Positions 15,531 through 22,975 are shown, counted from the stretch's first letter. The stretch: DNA of 47,532 nt from Rhodococcus sp. KRD162 (GCF_017168335.1 NZ_JABFAU010000033.1:1-47532); one strand, 5' to 3'. Numbers and translations: made by a program. Notes: generated by a model not told the origin, from the letters alone.

Positions 15531-16638
15531 TGTGGTCCGCGTGCGCGGCCCACCCACAATCGCGGCATTCGAACCGAGCTTGACTGCGGCGATTCTTCAC
15601 ATCGCAGAACCCGCACTGCGAGCAGGTGCGGGAGGTGTTGCGCGGGTTGATCACCTGCACCGGAACACCCACCATCTCTGCCTTGTAGGTGAGGAAGTCC
15701 CGCAGTTGGGCGTAGGCCCAGCTGTGTACCTGTGCTCGTTGTTTCTTGGCCAGCCGTACCCGATCGCGGATACCCGACAGATCTTCTATCGCGATACCAC
15801 GGGCGGTGCGTTGCGCCTGAGCAACAATTGTTTTCGACAATTGGTGATTGATGTCGGTGGCGAACCGTTGTTCCTTCCGTCGCCGTGCCTTCAACTTCCG
15901 CTTCGCGGACTTGGTGCCGACCTTCTGCAGAGCGGTCCGCATGACCTGGTTCTTTTTCCGGCGAGCGGTGACAGCGCCTCCGGACCACCGGACGTCAAGG
16001 CTCTTCGGGTCGTCATCGGTGGTGACCGCCAGGTTCACGATCCCCAGATCCACGCCCAACCACCCGTCGACCGGATCCTTCACCGGCACAACCGGCGAGG
16101 GTGCCGGTTGATCGACGGTGGCATACAGGTAGAACTGGCCGTCGCGGTAGACGAGGTCGGATTCGCCTTTGCGGTCTGCGAGGAGTTTCCGCTGCCAGGG
16201 GGCGCACACGAACCGCAGACCCCTCATTCGGCCCGACACCGTCCAGATCGACACAGTCGACGAATCGAGTTGCCACGACAAGCACCGATCGTCGAACGGT
16301 TGCGCCGCCAGCGGCCGGAACCGCACCGCGGTATCAGACACCGCGGCATACCGTTTCGAACCTGACTGGCCGTAGTTCCCGGCTTTCAGGTTCGCCGCCC
16401 GGGTGGCGTACGCGTCGGCAACTTTCCGCAGAACATGCAACGACGGCTGCGCCGACAATCCCCGCGCCTTCACCATCGGGTACATCGCAACCTGCAACGC
16501 CCGACGCGACTGCAGCTTCATCAACTGCGCAAACCCTGCAACCTCGTTGGCAACGTCATTGCACAACACCATCGTCGATTCGAGCGCCGCGAACTGCTCG
16601 GCAGTGGGCACGAGCTTGACCACGACAATCCGTTTCAA
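15436..16638 (-). CDS. tnpB: TnpB, RNA-guided RuvC-type nuclease of an IS605-type element
   Basis: A full-length (400 aa) TnpB. It has an N-terminal HTH/WED-like part, the RuvC-I aspartate D197 in GVDLGIVNL, RuvC-II E285 in GIAIEDLSGI, a four-Cys zinc knuckle (C339, C342, C358, C361) and RuvC-III D368 in HADHNAARN. TnpB proteins are omega-RNA-guided nucleases that cut the empty donor site and so help keep the transposon, and they are ancestors of Cas12. All catalytic residues are present. The start is TTG at 16638. The 3' end and the downstream hairpin should yield the guide RNA. Divergent from tnpA, with only 44 bp between the starts. Confidence 0.88.
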   Translation of the reverse strand: MKRIVVVKLVPTAEQFAALESTMVLCNDVANEVAGFAQLMKLQSRRALQVAMYPMVKARGLSAQPSLHVLRKVADAYATRAANLKAGNYGQSGSKRYAAVSDTAVRFRPLAAQPFDDRCLSWQLDSSTVSIWTVSGRMRGLRFVCAPWQRKLLADRKGESDLVYRDGQFYLYATVDQPAPSPVVPVKDPVDGWLGVDLGIVNLAVTTDDDPKSLDVRWSGGAVTARRKKNQVMRTALQKVGTKSAKRKLKARRRKEQRFATDINHQLSKTIVAQAQRTARGIAIEDLSGIRDRVRLAKKQRAQVHSWAYAQLRDFLTYKAEMVGVPVQVINPRNTSRTCSQCGFCDVKNRRSQARFECRDCGWAAHADHNAARNIAALGHEKYWAAQSTVPKAATALASS

Positions 16639-16682
16639 CCCGCACTCACCACCTCTCCGCTACTCAACGCCACAGTTGGTCT

Positions 16683-17192
16683 ATGTCACCCCGATGGACA
16701 TCAGACCCCAATGTACGACGGGGTCGTAGCGTTGTGTACAACCTCCACGCGCACTTGGTCTTTGTCACCAAATATCGCCGAGGAGCTTTCACAGATCCGA
16801 TGCTGACAAGATGCGAAACGATCATGGCAGAGGTGTGCGACAAGTTCGGCGCAACGCTCACCGAGTTCAACGGCGAAGCCGACCACGTACACCTTCTGAT
16901 TCACTATCCACCGACCGTTCAGCTCTCCACATTGGTCAACAGCCTCAAAGGGGTCTCTGCCCGCCGCCTGCGGCAAGAGTTCCCGGAACATATCCGCAAA
17001 TACCTTTGGTGCAACCACTTTTGGTCGCCCTCGAACTTCGTTGCTTCAGCTGGCGGTGCACCGTTGTCGATCATCGCCGAGTACATCACCAACCAGAAGC
17101 GACCAGATTCCCAGGGCCGCCCGCGAACAGAAAATGACCGAAACACCGATCAGCTTCCTCCCGGCCCTGAACGGCCAGGATTCCGCCGATAG
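16683..17192 (+). CDS. tnpA: TnpA, Y1 HUH transposase (IS200/IS605 family)
   Basis: The 169-aa protein has the HUH pair H68-V-H70 (GEADHVHLLIHY) and the single catalytic tyrosine Y134 in IIAEYITNQ. This is the signature of the single-stranded peel-and-paste transposases, which act as a dimer on hairpins at the element ends. The usual length is 130-160; the extra residues at the C-terminus run into the left-end hairpin. The early region SVVYNLHAHLVFVTKYRR is the standard first strand. Intact by sequence. Confidence 0.9.
   Translation: MSPRWTSDPNVRRGRSVVYNLHAHLVFVTKYRRGAFTDPMLTRCETIMAEVCDKFGATLTEFNGEADHVHLLIHYPPTVQLSTLVNSLKGVSARRLRQEFPEHIRKYLWCNHFWSPSNFVASAGGAPLSIIAEYITNQKRPDSQGRPRTENDRNTDQLPPGPERPGFRR
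17160..17179 (-). other. Left-end hairpin of the IS605-type element
   Basis: On the minus strand, CCTGGCC and GGCCGGG pair (one T-G) around a GTTCAG loop. It mirrors the right-end hairpin, which has an 8-bp stem. TnpA of this family binds such hairpins on single-stranded DNA. Confidence 0.6.
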
Positions 17193-17193
17193 C

Positions 17194-17340
17194 TCAGTTG
17201 AAGACTCGAAATTGGATGCCATCCGTAGTGGCGTAGAACTCTGTTTCGGTACCTTCCTTCTGTTGGATACGGCCCTTAATGTTGCTGCGGGACTGACGCA
17301 CGTATGCGTTCTGCGTCCTAGTGCCAGGACGGACGATCAG
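17194..17340 (-). CDS. Tiny protein, 48 aa, possible CTG start
   Basis: The frame reads (CTG)IVRPGTRTQNAYVRQSRSN and ends TDGIQFRVFN. Its codons show strong G/C bias. It has no ATG, GTG or TTG at its 5' end, but CTG overlaps the TGA stop of the 94-aa gene (CTGA), a configuration that would allow termination-reinitiation. The opening IVR resembles that of the 61-aa protein at 15211, with which it would be adjacent if the IS were absent. The stop TGA is shared with the IS junction. Confidence 0.45.
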   Translation of the reverse strand: MIVRPGTRTQNAYVRQSRSNIKGRIQQKEGTETEFYATTDGIQFRVFN

Positions 17341-17621
17341 TGATCGCCGACCTCTGCGAGGAGCGCGGCCGTGGCCTTGTCGCGGATCCCGTTGAGCACC
17401 TTCCACACGTCGTCCTCGGCCTGTTCGAAGGCTTTGTCGAGGGCGGACTGGATGGTCTCGGTGGGAAGGTTGCACAGCGCCGACAGCTGCTCAGGACTGA
17501 CGTTCTTGTTGCCGTAATACCAGTCGTCGAACAGGAATTGCAGCGACGCTGGGTTCGACGGGTTGCCGTTCTGCTGGGCATGACGTCGGCCGGTGGGGTC
17601 GGTGGCGAAGAGATCGGACAT
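17337..17621 (-). CDS. Hypothetical helical protein, 94 aa
   Basis: Starts MSDLFATDPTGRRHAQQNGN. A helical region (SPEQLSALCNLPTETIQSAL, then DKAFEQAEDDVWKVLNGIRD) looks like a small HTH or DNA-binding bundle. ATG at 17621 with GAGGAG 10 nt upstream. Its TGA overlaps the possible CTG start of the 48-aa gene. First gene of a compact three-gene unit later split by the IS605-type element. Confidence 0.6.
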   Translation of the reverse strand: MSDLFATDPTGRRHAQQNGNPSNPASLQFLFDDWYYGNKNVSPEQLSALCNLPTETIQSALDKAFEQAEDDVWKVLNGIRDKATAALLAEVGDH

Positions 17622-17722
17622 AGTGGGGGTGCTCCTCGGTATCAGGTCAGGGAACGGTGAGACGATTCTCCGGTTGCGGTGCTGTGGAATCCCCGCGACC
17701 GGTTCAGCAATCGGGGCTGTCG

Positions 17723-17956
17723 TCAGATCTCGATGCCGGTTTCCCACTCCCCGCCGTCTCGTCGCTCTTGGGTGGCCATCTCACCGTTCGGTTCGATCAA
17801 GATTGACCATTCGAAGCCGTCGCCCTTCATGAATACTTCAGTCGCGCCGCGTTCGTCGGTCGCTCCGAGTCGCCACTCCCCCGGCACGTTGTACCCCTGC
17901 CAGAAGGCGACAACTTCCTGTTGCTTGGGATTGAGCGCTGATATGTCGAATGCCAT
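17723..17956 (-). CDS. Small hypothetical protein, 77 aa, tandem paralogue A
   Basis: MAF-x-(I/V)...L...QQEV...WQ-x-(Y/F)NVPG-x-W...G shared with the 77-aa protein at 18140-18373. Further shared positions are EWS and IEPNGE/IEPFGE. Same length and same gap pattern, so a tandem duplication. This copy ends RRDGGEWETGIEI. Both have good ribosome sites. Probably a small alpha/beta protein; no function known. Confidence 0.62.
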   Translation of the reverse strand: MAFDISALNPKQQEVVAFWQGYNVPGEWRLGATDERGATEVFMKGDGFEWSILIEPNGEMATQERRDGGEWETGIEI

Positions 17957-18052
17957 GTCGGGTCTCCTGTTGATTCTGGTCGATGCGCGTCGTCGGCGCT
18001 GTACGCCGCAGTGGGCGTTGTCGTTTCGCGATGGTGGCGCCGTTCACCGGAT

Positions 18053-18084
18053 TCGCTGTATCGCTGTATCGCTGTGTCACTGTG
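18053..18084. repeat. 8-bp tandem repeat, four units, in the leader of paralogue A
   Basis: TCGCTGTA, TCGCTGTA, TCGCTGTG, TCACTGTG: two perfect and two decaying units, 97-128 nt upstream of the 17956 start, in the gap between the tandem paralogues. A second, unrelated short repeat sits in front of the sister gene at 18393-18416. Confidence 0.7.
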
Positions 18085-18139
18085 GCTGATTCCGGGCGAC
18101 CCCGGGCACCCCGGTGGCTACGAACACTCAGGTCGGCCG

Positions 18140-18373
18140 CTATACGGTGATTCCGTCCACCCACGTGCCGCCGGGTTCACGGGAGGATTCGGCGGACTCG
18201 CCGAACGGTTCGATGGTCAATGACCATTCGATGTTCTCGCCCTTCATGATTGCTTCGACGACACCGTCTTTGTCGGGCTGTCCGATCAGCCATTGACCTG
18301 GCACGTTGAAGGACTGCCAATGGCTGATGACCTCTTGTTGGCGGTCGGTCAATTTCGGCACTTCGAATGCCAT
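18140..18373 (-). CDS. Small hypothetical protein, 77 aa, tandem paralogue B
   Basis: Sister of the 17723 gene: same start (MAFEVPKLTDRQQEVISHW), shared NVPG-Q-W and EWSLTIEPFGE, ending GTWVDGITV. Divergence is high at many positions (roughly half identical by eye), so the duplication is old and both copies seem to be kept. CAGGAGAAAG precedes the ATG at 18373. Function unknown. Confidence 0.62.
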   Translation of the reverse strand: MAFEVPKLTDRQQEVISHWQSFNVPGQWLIGQPDKDGVVEAIMKGENIEWSLTIEPFGESAESSREPGGTWVDGITV

Positions 18374-18392
18374 GGACTTTCTCCTGCCAGTC

Positions 18393-18416
18393 TCGATCTG
18401 TGTGTCGATCTGTGTG
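18393..18416. repeat. Two perfect 12-bp units in the leader of paralogue B
   Basis: TCGATCTGTGTG twice, 20 nt upstream of the ATG at 18373. It lies within the presumed 5' leader and could change leader structure or spacing by slippage. Confidence 0.7.
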
Positions 18417-18506
18417 TTGGTCAGCATGGCGAAGTTCTGTGCGGTTTCGCTGTGCTGTGTTGGATACGTGGCACCTTCGCCGAGGTGCTGGGCGGGGCTG
18501 AGTTGA

Positions 18507-18680
18507 CTACGCGCTTTGTGCGCCTGAGGTTTCGCGTTGGTCGGCGTGGGCGCCGCAGTACCCGTCGTACCCTTCTCCGTCGTCGAGGGAGTTCTCGCAG
18601 TCCGGCGCGTCGCAGGTATTAGGGTCGTAGTCGGCGAGTTCACTGTCAGACGGCGTCGGCTGTGGGGCTGATTTCGGCAT
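18507..18680 (-). CDS. Tiny Cys-His (zinc-binding-like) protein, 57 aa
   Basis: Likely ligands C23, C28, C42 and H45 (TCDAPDCENSLDD ... YCGAHADQ). The rest is acidic and low in complexity. GAAAGGG lies 8 nt before the ATG at 18680. The spacing resembles the 77-aa protein at 10925. A C-terminal ETSGAQSA tail follows. Function unknown. Confidence 0.6.
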   Translation of the reverse strand: MPKSAPQPTPSDSELADYDPNTCDAPDCENSLDDGEGYDGYCGAHADQRETSGAQSA

Positions 18681-18875
18681 GTTCTGTGCCCTTTCGCTTT
18701 ACGTGTGTGTGGGCGTGCGCCACTCGCGCATATCCCTGACGATATGACACTTCGGTCACATATGGTCGGGGTGCGAAAGTTGCTGCGGCACGGACGATCC
18801 TCATGTCTCGTGACGCTTGCCCGTGCCCGGGGCATGGGTGCGGTCTCACCGACTTTCGCGTGAGCGTCTGCGCAG

Positions 18876-19043
18876 CTAGTCCGGCTGGTTGTTCCAGTAG
18901 GTGGTGTAGGCGTCGATCTCCTCCGCGGTTGCGACGTGCCAGTTGTGTTCGTCCCCGGGTTGTGGGTAGCCGATGACCGGCACGGTTCCGGCGCCGGATC
19001 TGTCGGTGTTGTGGGCCATTTGTTCGTCGGCTTGTTCGGTCAC
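18876..19043 (-). CDS. Tiny hypothetical protein, 55 aa
   Basis: GTG start at 19043 with CAGGAAAG 6 nt upstream. Reads (GTG)TEQADEQMAHNTDRSGAGT and ends DAYTTYWNNQPD. Codon bias is strong. The stretch IGYPQPGDEHNWHVATAEEI suggests a disordered N-terminus with a short helix at the end. Part of the minus-strand run of tiny genes. Confidence 0.55.
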   Translation of the reverse strand: MTEQADEQMAHNTDRSGAGTVPVIGYPQPGDEHNWHVATAEEIDAYTTYWNNQPD

Positions 19044-19093
19044 AGTTTCTTTCCTGGTGTCTGTTTCGTTCTGCGGGTGGGTTTCTCGATTGA

Positions 19094-19312
19094 CTATTGA
19101 TCGCGGGGGGTCGGGTCGAGGGATCCGAATTCACCCCGGTCTTCGATGTGCCGTCTGAGTTCGGTCCACTCGCCGCTGTATTCCACGCGGGTGAAGCCGC
19201 AGGAGCAGGTTGGCGGCAGCTCGGTGACGGGCGGGATGGATGCCACGTAGTGCAGACCTTCGAATTGGTCGACCTTCACGATGAGGTGGCAGTAGCGATT
19301 CGCTTCGCCCAT
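19094..19312 (-). CDS. Small hypothetical protein, 72 aa, cysteine-containing
   Basis: Start taken at the ATG at 19312 (GEANRYCHLIVKVDQF), although no good ribosome site is seen. The part upstream in the same frame has poor codon use. The central PPTCSCGFTRVEYSGEW with C8, C36 and C38 could bind a metal, but a fourth ligand is unclear. Ends FGSLDPTPRDQ. Unknown function. Confidence 0.5.
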   Translation of the reverse strand: MGEANRYCHLIVKVDQFEGLHYVASIPPVTELPPTCSCGFTRVEYSGEWTELRRHIEDRGEFGSLDPTPRDQ

Positions 19313-19415
19313 CGGTGCACGGGGCGGACATTCATTCGGGGTGCGTTGACTGACGGCCCCTGCGGCGCGTCTCTGGAATGCGCGGGGCAGCTGCGGGACT
19401 CGGGCCTGGCTCCAC

Positions 19416-19625
19416 TCAGCTGATCGGGGTGTCGACGATGTTCCAGGACTTGATCTCACCGGAGTCGGTCTCGACGAGGTATTCCCACGTGCCGTCCGCT
19501 GCGTGCTGTTTGACGACCTCGACGATGGTCGCGGTCCCGCGCGCGATCGCTTCCGGGTACTGCTGGCCACGGTGCCGCACGCGTGTGCCGACTTCGAGGG
19601 CCGTTTTGTTGTTATGGGAGATCAC
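19416..19625 (-). CDS. Small SH3-like protein, 69 aa, paralogue of the 14144 gene
   Basis: GTG start at 19625 with AGGAG directly upstream (short spacing). Shares GTR, YPEA, GTATI, EVV, DGTWEY and WNIVDTPIS/VNIVGIPVS with the 84-aa protein at 14144-14398 but lacks that protein's C-terminal helix. The two copies lie 5 kb apart in the same run. Probably a small barrel protein. Confidence 0.6.
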   Translation of the reverse strand: MISHNNKTALEVGTRVRHRGQQYPEAIARGTATIVEVVKQHAADGTWEYLVETDSGEIKSWNIVDTPIS

Positions 19626-19671
19626 ACTCGCTCCTGCCTGTCGGTGTGCCTTCCCCGCCGCGTGCGCGGGC

Positions 19672-19902
19672 TCATCCGAGTGTCGCGACCAGGGCGCGGG
19701 CCTTCGATTTCACCTTCGCGGGTATGTCGGCGGTGCACTCGGCAAGGCCGTTCGTCCATACGTCACCGAGTTCGTACCGGTCTGCCGATCGTGTGACCGG
19801 TGTCGTGAACACTTCACCGTTGCGGGTGTCTTCGACGTGCGCATTCTGCCAGTCGACGGACACCACCCACGGTCCGACGTTGCTGCTCGCTGCCATCGCC
19901 AT
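19672..19902 (-). CDS. Small hypothetical protein, 76 aa
   Basis: Begins MAMAASSNVGPWVVSVDWQN and ends SKARALVATLG. GAGGAG precedes the ATG at 19902; a second ATG follows at 19896. It is the most upstream gene of the minus-strand run, so the promoter for at least part of that run should lie between 19903 and about 20000. Not recognised. Confidence 0.58.
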   Translation of the reverse strand: MAMAASSNVGPWVVSVDWQNAHVEDTRNGEVFTTPVTRSADRYELGDVWTNGLAECTADIPAKVKSKARALVATLG

Positions 19903-20420
19903 TGGTGCTCCTCGCGTGTAGTGGAATTGGATCGTCGTCGCCGTGCCGCATGACGCGGCAGGGTGCTGGAAATTGCGTGACAACAAGCTAACTCAGATCG
20001 CGGTCGTCGTGTCAGGTCGTGTTCACGCGAGAGCATCGGCGTTCACTGCAGCGTTCCCCCGTGCAATTCCCTTATCCTGCTCATCGCTACGGCGACAGGG
20101 CAATTCCGCCTCTGAAGTGCGCATATTCTCGGTCGCTGATCGAAATCACCTCTAGGCGGTCAGCGATCCCGCAGACGGCGACTGTGATCCATCCCCCTCT
20201 CTGTCGTAACAAAATATTTGCCAGCAATGATCAGGCGATCCGGTAACGCGGGCACCATGCAGACCCAGACAAAACGAATCCGATAGTTGTTAAAGTTATT
20301 TCACGAACCTGAGGAGCGCCCACACCAGTGCGCCTTCCCATTCGACTACCCATAGCATCTCGCCCGCAACACGCGCGCGTGCTCGGAGCAGTCGTTGCAG
20401 CCCCCGATGAAAGGCGACAC
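19903..20420. other. Gene-free stretch between the tiny-gene run and the lipase
   Basis: No gene I can support on either strand. It is locally AT-richer around 20200-20310 (AACAAAATATTTGCCAG, GTTGTTAAAGTTATTTC) and should hold the promoter of the lipase/mycolyltransferase pair. I could not find a confident -35/-10. A GTG at 20328 with GAGGAG upstream is an alternative, longer start for the lipase. Confidence 0.45.
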
Positions 20421-21665
20421 ATGCGCCCCCGTACTGCCCGACCACACGCCCGAAGGATCGGCGCCGTCCTCGCCGCAGCGGCAGCCGCCACCACCGTTGC
20501 CACGGTCACCGCGCCGACGGCCAGCGCGGTACCGATCGTGTACCCGGCAGCATTGACCGACGGCTTCTACAGCGCCCCGGCAGACCTGGCCGACAAGGCG
20601 CCCGGCGAAATACTGGCCGTCCGCCCCGTCCCGCCACCGGCGTTGTTCTTCGACACCACCGCCGTCCAGCTGAAGTTTCGATCCACGAACTCACAGGGCG
20701 CTCCCATCGCCGCAGTGACCACGGTTCTCTCCCCCACCGGCGCCGCACCCGCTCGCCCAGTGCTCTCGTTCCAGCACATCGTCAACGCCCTCGGGTTGCA
20801 GTGCGCGCCGTCACAAGCTCTGTACACCTCGGACCCGAACCTGATGATCCGTGAAGCACCCGCCCTCAACGGCGCACTGCAGCAGGGCTGGTCCGTCGCC
20901 ATTCCCGATCACCTGGGACCGACCAGCGCGTACGGAGCAGCTCGACTGGGTGGGCAGATCACCCTCGACGGGATCCGCGCTGTCAAGAACCACACGCCGC
21001 TGGCCCTGACCGACAGCCCTGTCGGGTTGGCCGGTTACTCCGGCGGCGGCATGGCAACTGCAATGGCCGCGGCGCTCGCACCGACGTACGCGCCGGAACT
21101 CGAGCTCGCTGGCAGCGCCTTCGGTGGCGCTCCGCTGAACATCGGCAAAATGGCGAAGGGCCTCGGCGATTCGCCGCACCCGGTGTTCGGGTTGGCGATG
21201 GCCGCAGCAATGGGACTCGAACGTGAGTACCCGCAGCAGATGCCCGTCAGCGAACACCTCAATCCCGAGGGCGTCGCCCTGCGCGATTCGATCGCCAACG
21301 CTTGCACCAACGACATCATCGCGGGCGGCGCAGGCCGCAGCATCGCCGCCGTCGCAGACACCATCAACGGAACCGCCCTGCTCGACGACCCCTCGATCCA
21401 GGCCGTCTTCGCCGACAACAGCGTCGAAGCGCTCCCCTCCGTTCCGAACGCACCCATCTACGAATGGCACGCCAACGACGACGTCCTGATCCCCGTCGAC
21501 GCGATCACCTCCACCATGCGCCGCTACTGCGATGCCGGTGTCCCGGTCCAGTCCGAATCGGTGTGGAGTCCGGACCACCTCTCCGCGGCCGTGGTTGGTC
21601 TTCCCGGCGCCATCTCGTTCCTCACTGACCGCTTCGAAGGCGTCACCCCGACCAGCAACTGCTGA
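20421..21665 (+). CDS. Secreted lipase, LIP (secretory lipase) family
   Basis: A 414-aa exported serine hydrolase. Signal peptide 1-36 (basic start, long Ala-rich core, ASA cleavage). The nucleophile elbow GYSGG gives S207, with candidate acid D353/D354 (NDDVLIP) and H386 (SPDHLSA), in the order of the secretory lipase family. NHTPLALTDSPVGLAGYSGG is the typical lead-in. It probably hydrolyses triacylglycerols or other envelope and environmental esters. Start at 20421 is preferred over GTG at 20328 because it gives a normal signal peptide and has AAAGG upstream. The mycolyltransferase follows after 21 nt. Confidence 0.85.
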   Translation: MRPRTARPHARRIGAVLAAAAAATTVATVTAPTASAVPIVYPAALTDGFYSAPADLADKAPGEILAVRPVPPPALFFDTTAVQLKFRSTNSQGAPIAAVTTVLSPTGAAPARPVLSFQHIVNALGLQCAPSQALYTSDPNLMIREAPALNGALQQGWSVAIPDHLGPTSAYGAARLGGQITLDGIRAVKNHTPLALTDSPVGLAGYSGGGMATAMAAALAPTYAPELELAGSAFGGAPLNIGKMAKGLGDSPHPVFGLAMAAAMGLEREYPQQMPVSEHLNPEGVALRDSIANACTNDIIAGGAGRSIAAVADTINGTALLDDPSIQAVFADNSVEALPSVPNAPIYEWHANDDVLIPVDAITSTMRRYCDAGVPVQSESVWSPDHLSAAVVGLPGAISFLTDRFEGVTPTSNC

Positions 21666-21686
21666 CCGACAGGTAAAGGAATCACT

Positions 21687-22670
21687 GTGCACAAACACAC
21701 CACGCACCGCATGCGGCGAACCGCCATGCGCATCGGTGCCACCGTTCTCGCCGGAGCAATCGCGTTCGGCGCGGCCGGTACCGCTACAGCCGCACCGGCG
21801 AACCATCGCGCACCTGCCGGAGGATACGAAGAAGTCTTCGTCCCCTCCGAGATGGGGCCGGTGAAGGTTCAGATCCAGTGGGCAGCGCGCGGCGGCGACG
21901 CAGCGTTGTATTTGCTCGACGGCCTCCGCGCCCGCGACGACGTCAACGGCTGGACCCTCGAAACCGACGCCGCGCGCCAGTTCGCCGACGACGACGTCAC
22001 TTTGGTGATGCCGGTCGGCGGTGAGTCGAGTTTCTACACCGATTGGCTCGCACCGTCGAACTTCAACCGCCAAGGCGTGACGTACAAGTGGGAAACGTTC
22101 CTCACCGAGGACCTCCCCGACTACCTCGCGACGCGCGGTGTCTCCCGCACCAACAACGCGGTCCTGGGACTGTCCATGGGCGGTAGCGCCGCCCTGTCCC
22201 TGGCAGCGCATCACCGCGACCAGTTCAAAGCCGCAGCAGCGTATTCCGGGTATCTGAACCTGTCCGCCCCGGCGATGCGTGAAGCCATCCGAGTCGCGAT
22301 GCTCGACGCGGGCCGCTTCAACGTCGACGCGATGTGGGGTCCGCCGTGGGGCAACGGTTGGCTGCGCAACGATCCGTTCGTGTTCGCACCCACCCTCAAG
22401 GGGCTGCCGATCTACGTCTCCGCCGCGAGCGGCCTTCCGGGACAGCACGACCAGCCCAAGGGCATTGTCGGACACGTCAACAACGCCAGCGCCATGGCGT
22501 TGGAGGCACTGTCCCTCGCGCAGACCCGCGCCTTCCAGATCCGCCTCGACACTCTCGGCATCCCTGCGCAGTTCAGTTTCCCTGCCGCAGGTACGCACAG
22601 TTGGGGTTACTGGCAGGACGAGTTGGCCAAGTCTCGTCCGATGCTGCTCGACGCCCTCGACGCACACTGA
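21687..22670 (+). CDS. Antigen 85-type mycolyltransferase / esterase, secreted
   Basis: 327 aa with a signal peptide (about 1-35, GTATA-A). YLLDGLRARDDVNGWTLET is the antigen-85 hallmark. S163 in GLSMGGSAAL is the nucleophile and H304 in GTHSWGYWQDEL the base; an acidic partner lies between them. This family transfers mycolic acids to trehalose and arabinogalactan, so the host very likely makes mycolates. GTG start with AAAGGA. It follows the lipase by 21 nt and is closed by a terminator, so the two form a probable operon of envelope lipid enzymes on an accessory element. Confidence 0.88.
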   Translation: MHKHTTHRMRRTAMRIGATVLAGAIAFGAAGTATAAPANHRAPAGGYEEVFVPSEMGPVKVQIQWAARGGDAALYLLDGLRARDDVNGWTLETDAARQFADDDVTLVMPVGGESSFYTDWLAPSNFNRQGVTYKWETFLTEDLPDYLATRGVSRTNNAVLGLSMGGSAALSLAAHHRDQFKAAAAYSGYLNLSAPAMREAIRVAMLDAGRFNVDAMWGPPWGNGWLRNDPFVFAPTLKGLPIYVSAASGLPGQHDQPKGIVGHVNNASAMALEALSLAQTRAFQIRLDTLGIPAQFSFPAAGTHSWGYWQDELAKSRPMLLDALDAH

Positions 22671-22686
22671 TCCAACTGGCCCAGCG

Positions 22687-22717
22687 CGCGCCCCGAACCG
22701 AACAGGTTCGGGGCGCG
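22687..22717 (+). terminator. Terminator after the mycolyltransferase
   Basis: Thirteen-base perfect arms (CGCGCCCCGAACC / GGTTCGGGGCGCG) with a 5-nt loop, followed by TTGTCGTTT. It lies 16 nt after the stop codon. Confidence 0.85.
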
Positions 22718-22975
22718 TTGTCGTTTCCTGTCCCAGATCGACCGCGACACCGACTATCCCGTCAGATGGTGTTGCGGAGTTGCTGCGCGCCAGATAGTTT
22801 CATCGGTATACGGCTCACCACGCGGGCCGTTCCCCGTTGAATCCGTTCCCGTGCCGGACGATTCTTTGGAGGGCAAGGGTCTCGGACTCGCGTGAGAAAC
22901 GACCCCTGTATGTGCAGCGCATCCAGGTGGGCACGGAACCGGATGCACAACTGACACATGGAGGTTCAAGAACTC

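Larger units (their letters stand above)
15396..17196 (-). mobile_element. IS200/IS605-family element with divergent tnpA and tnpB
   Basis: About 1.8 kb. It has no long terminal inverted repeats but subterminal imperfect hairpins at both ends (15400-15419 and 17160-17179). Both read CCTGG(T/C)C(C/G)-TTCA-GGGCCGGG on the minus strand. tnpB runs toward the 15.4-kb end, which is therefore the right end; tnpA runs toward the left end. Exact boundaries are ambiguous within a TGA present at both junctions. TTCAAC lies immediately outside the left end and is the candidate target/TAM. Both genes look intact, so the element may be active. Confidence 0.75.

Noticed and set aside
20811..22667. 618-aa open frame on the minus strand
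   Set aside because: It lies opposite the lipase and mycolyltransferase; its length is a by-product of high GC, and it has no ribosome site or known motif.
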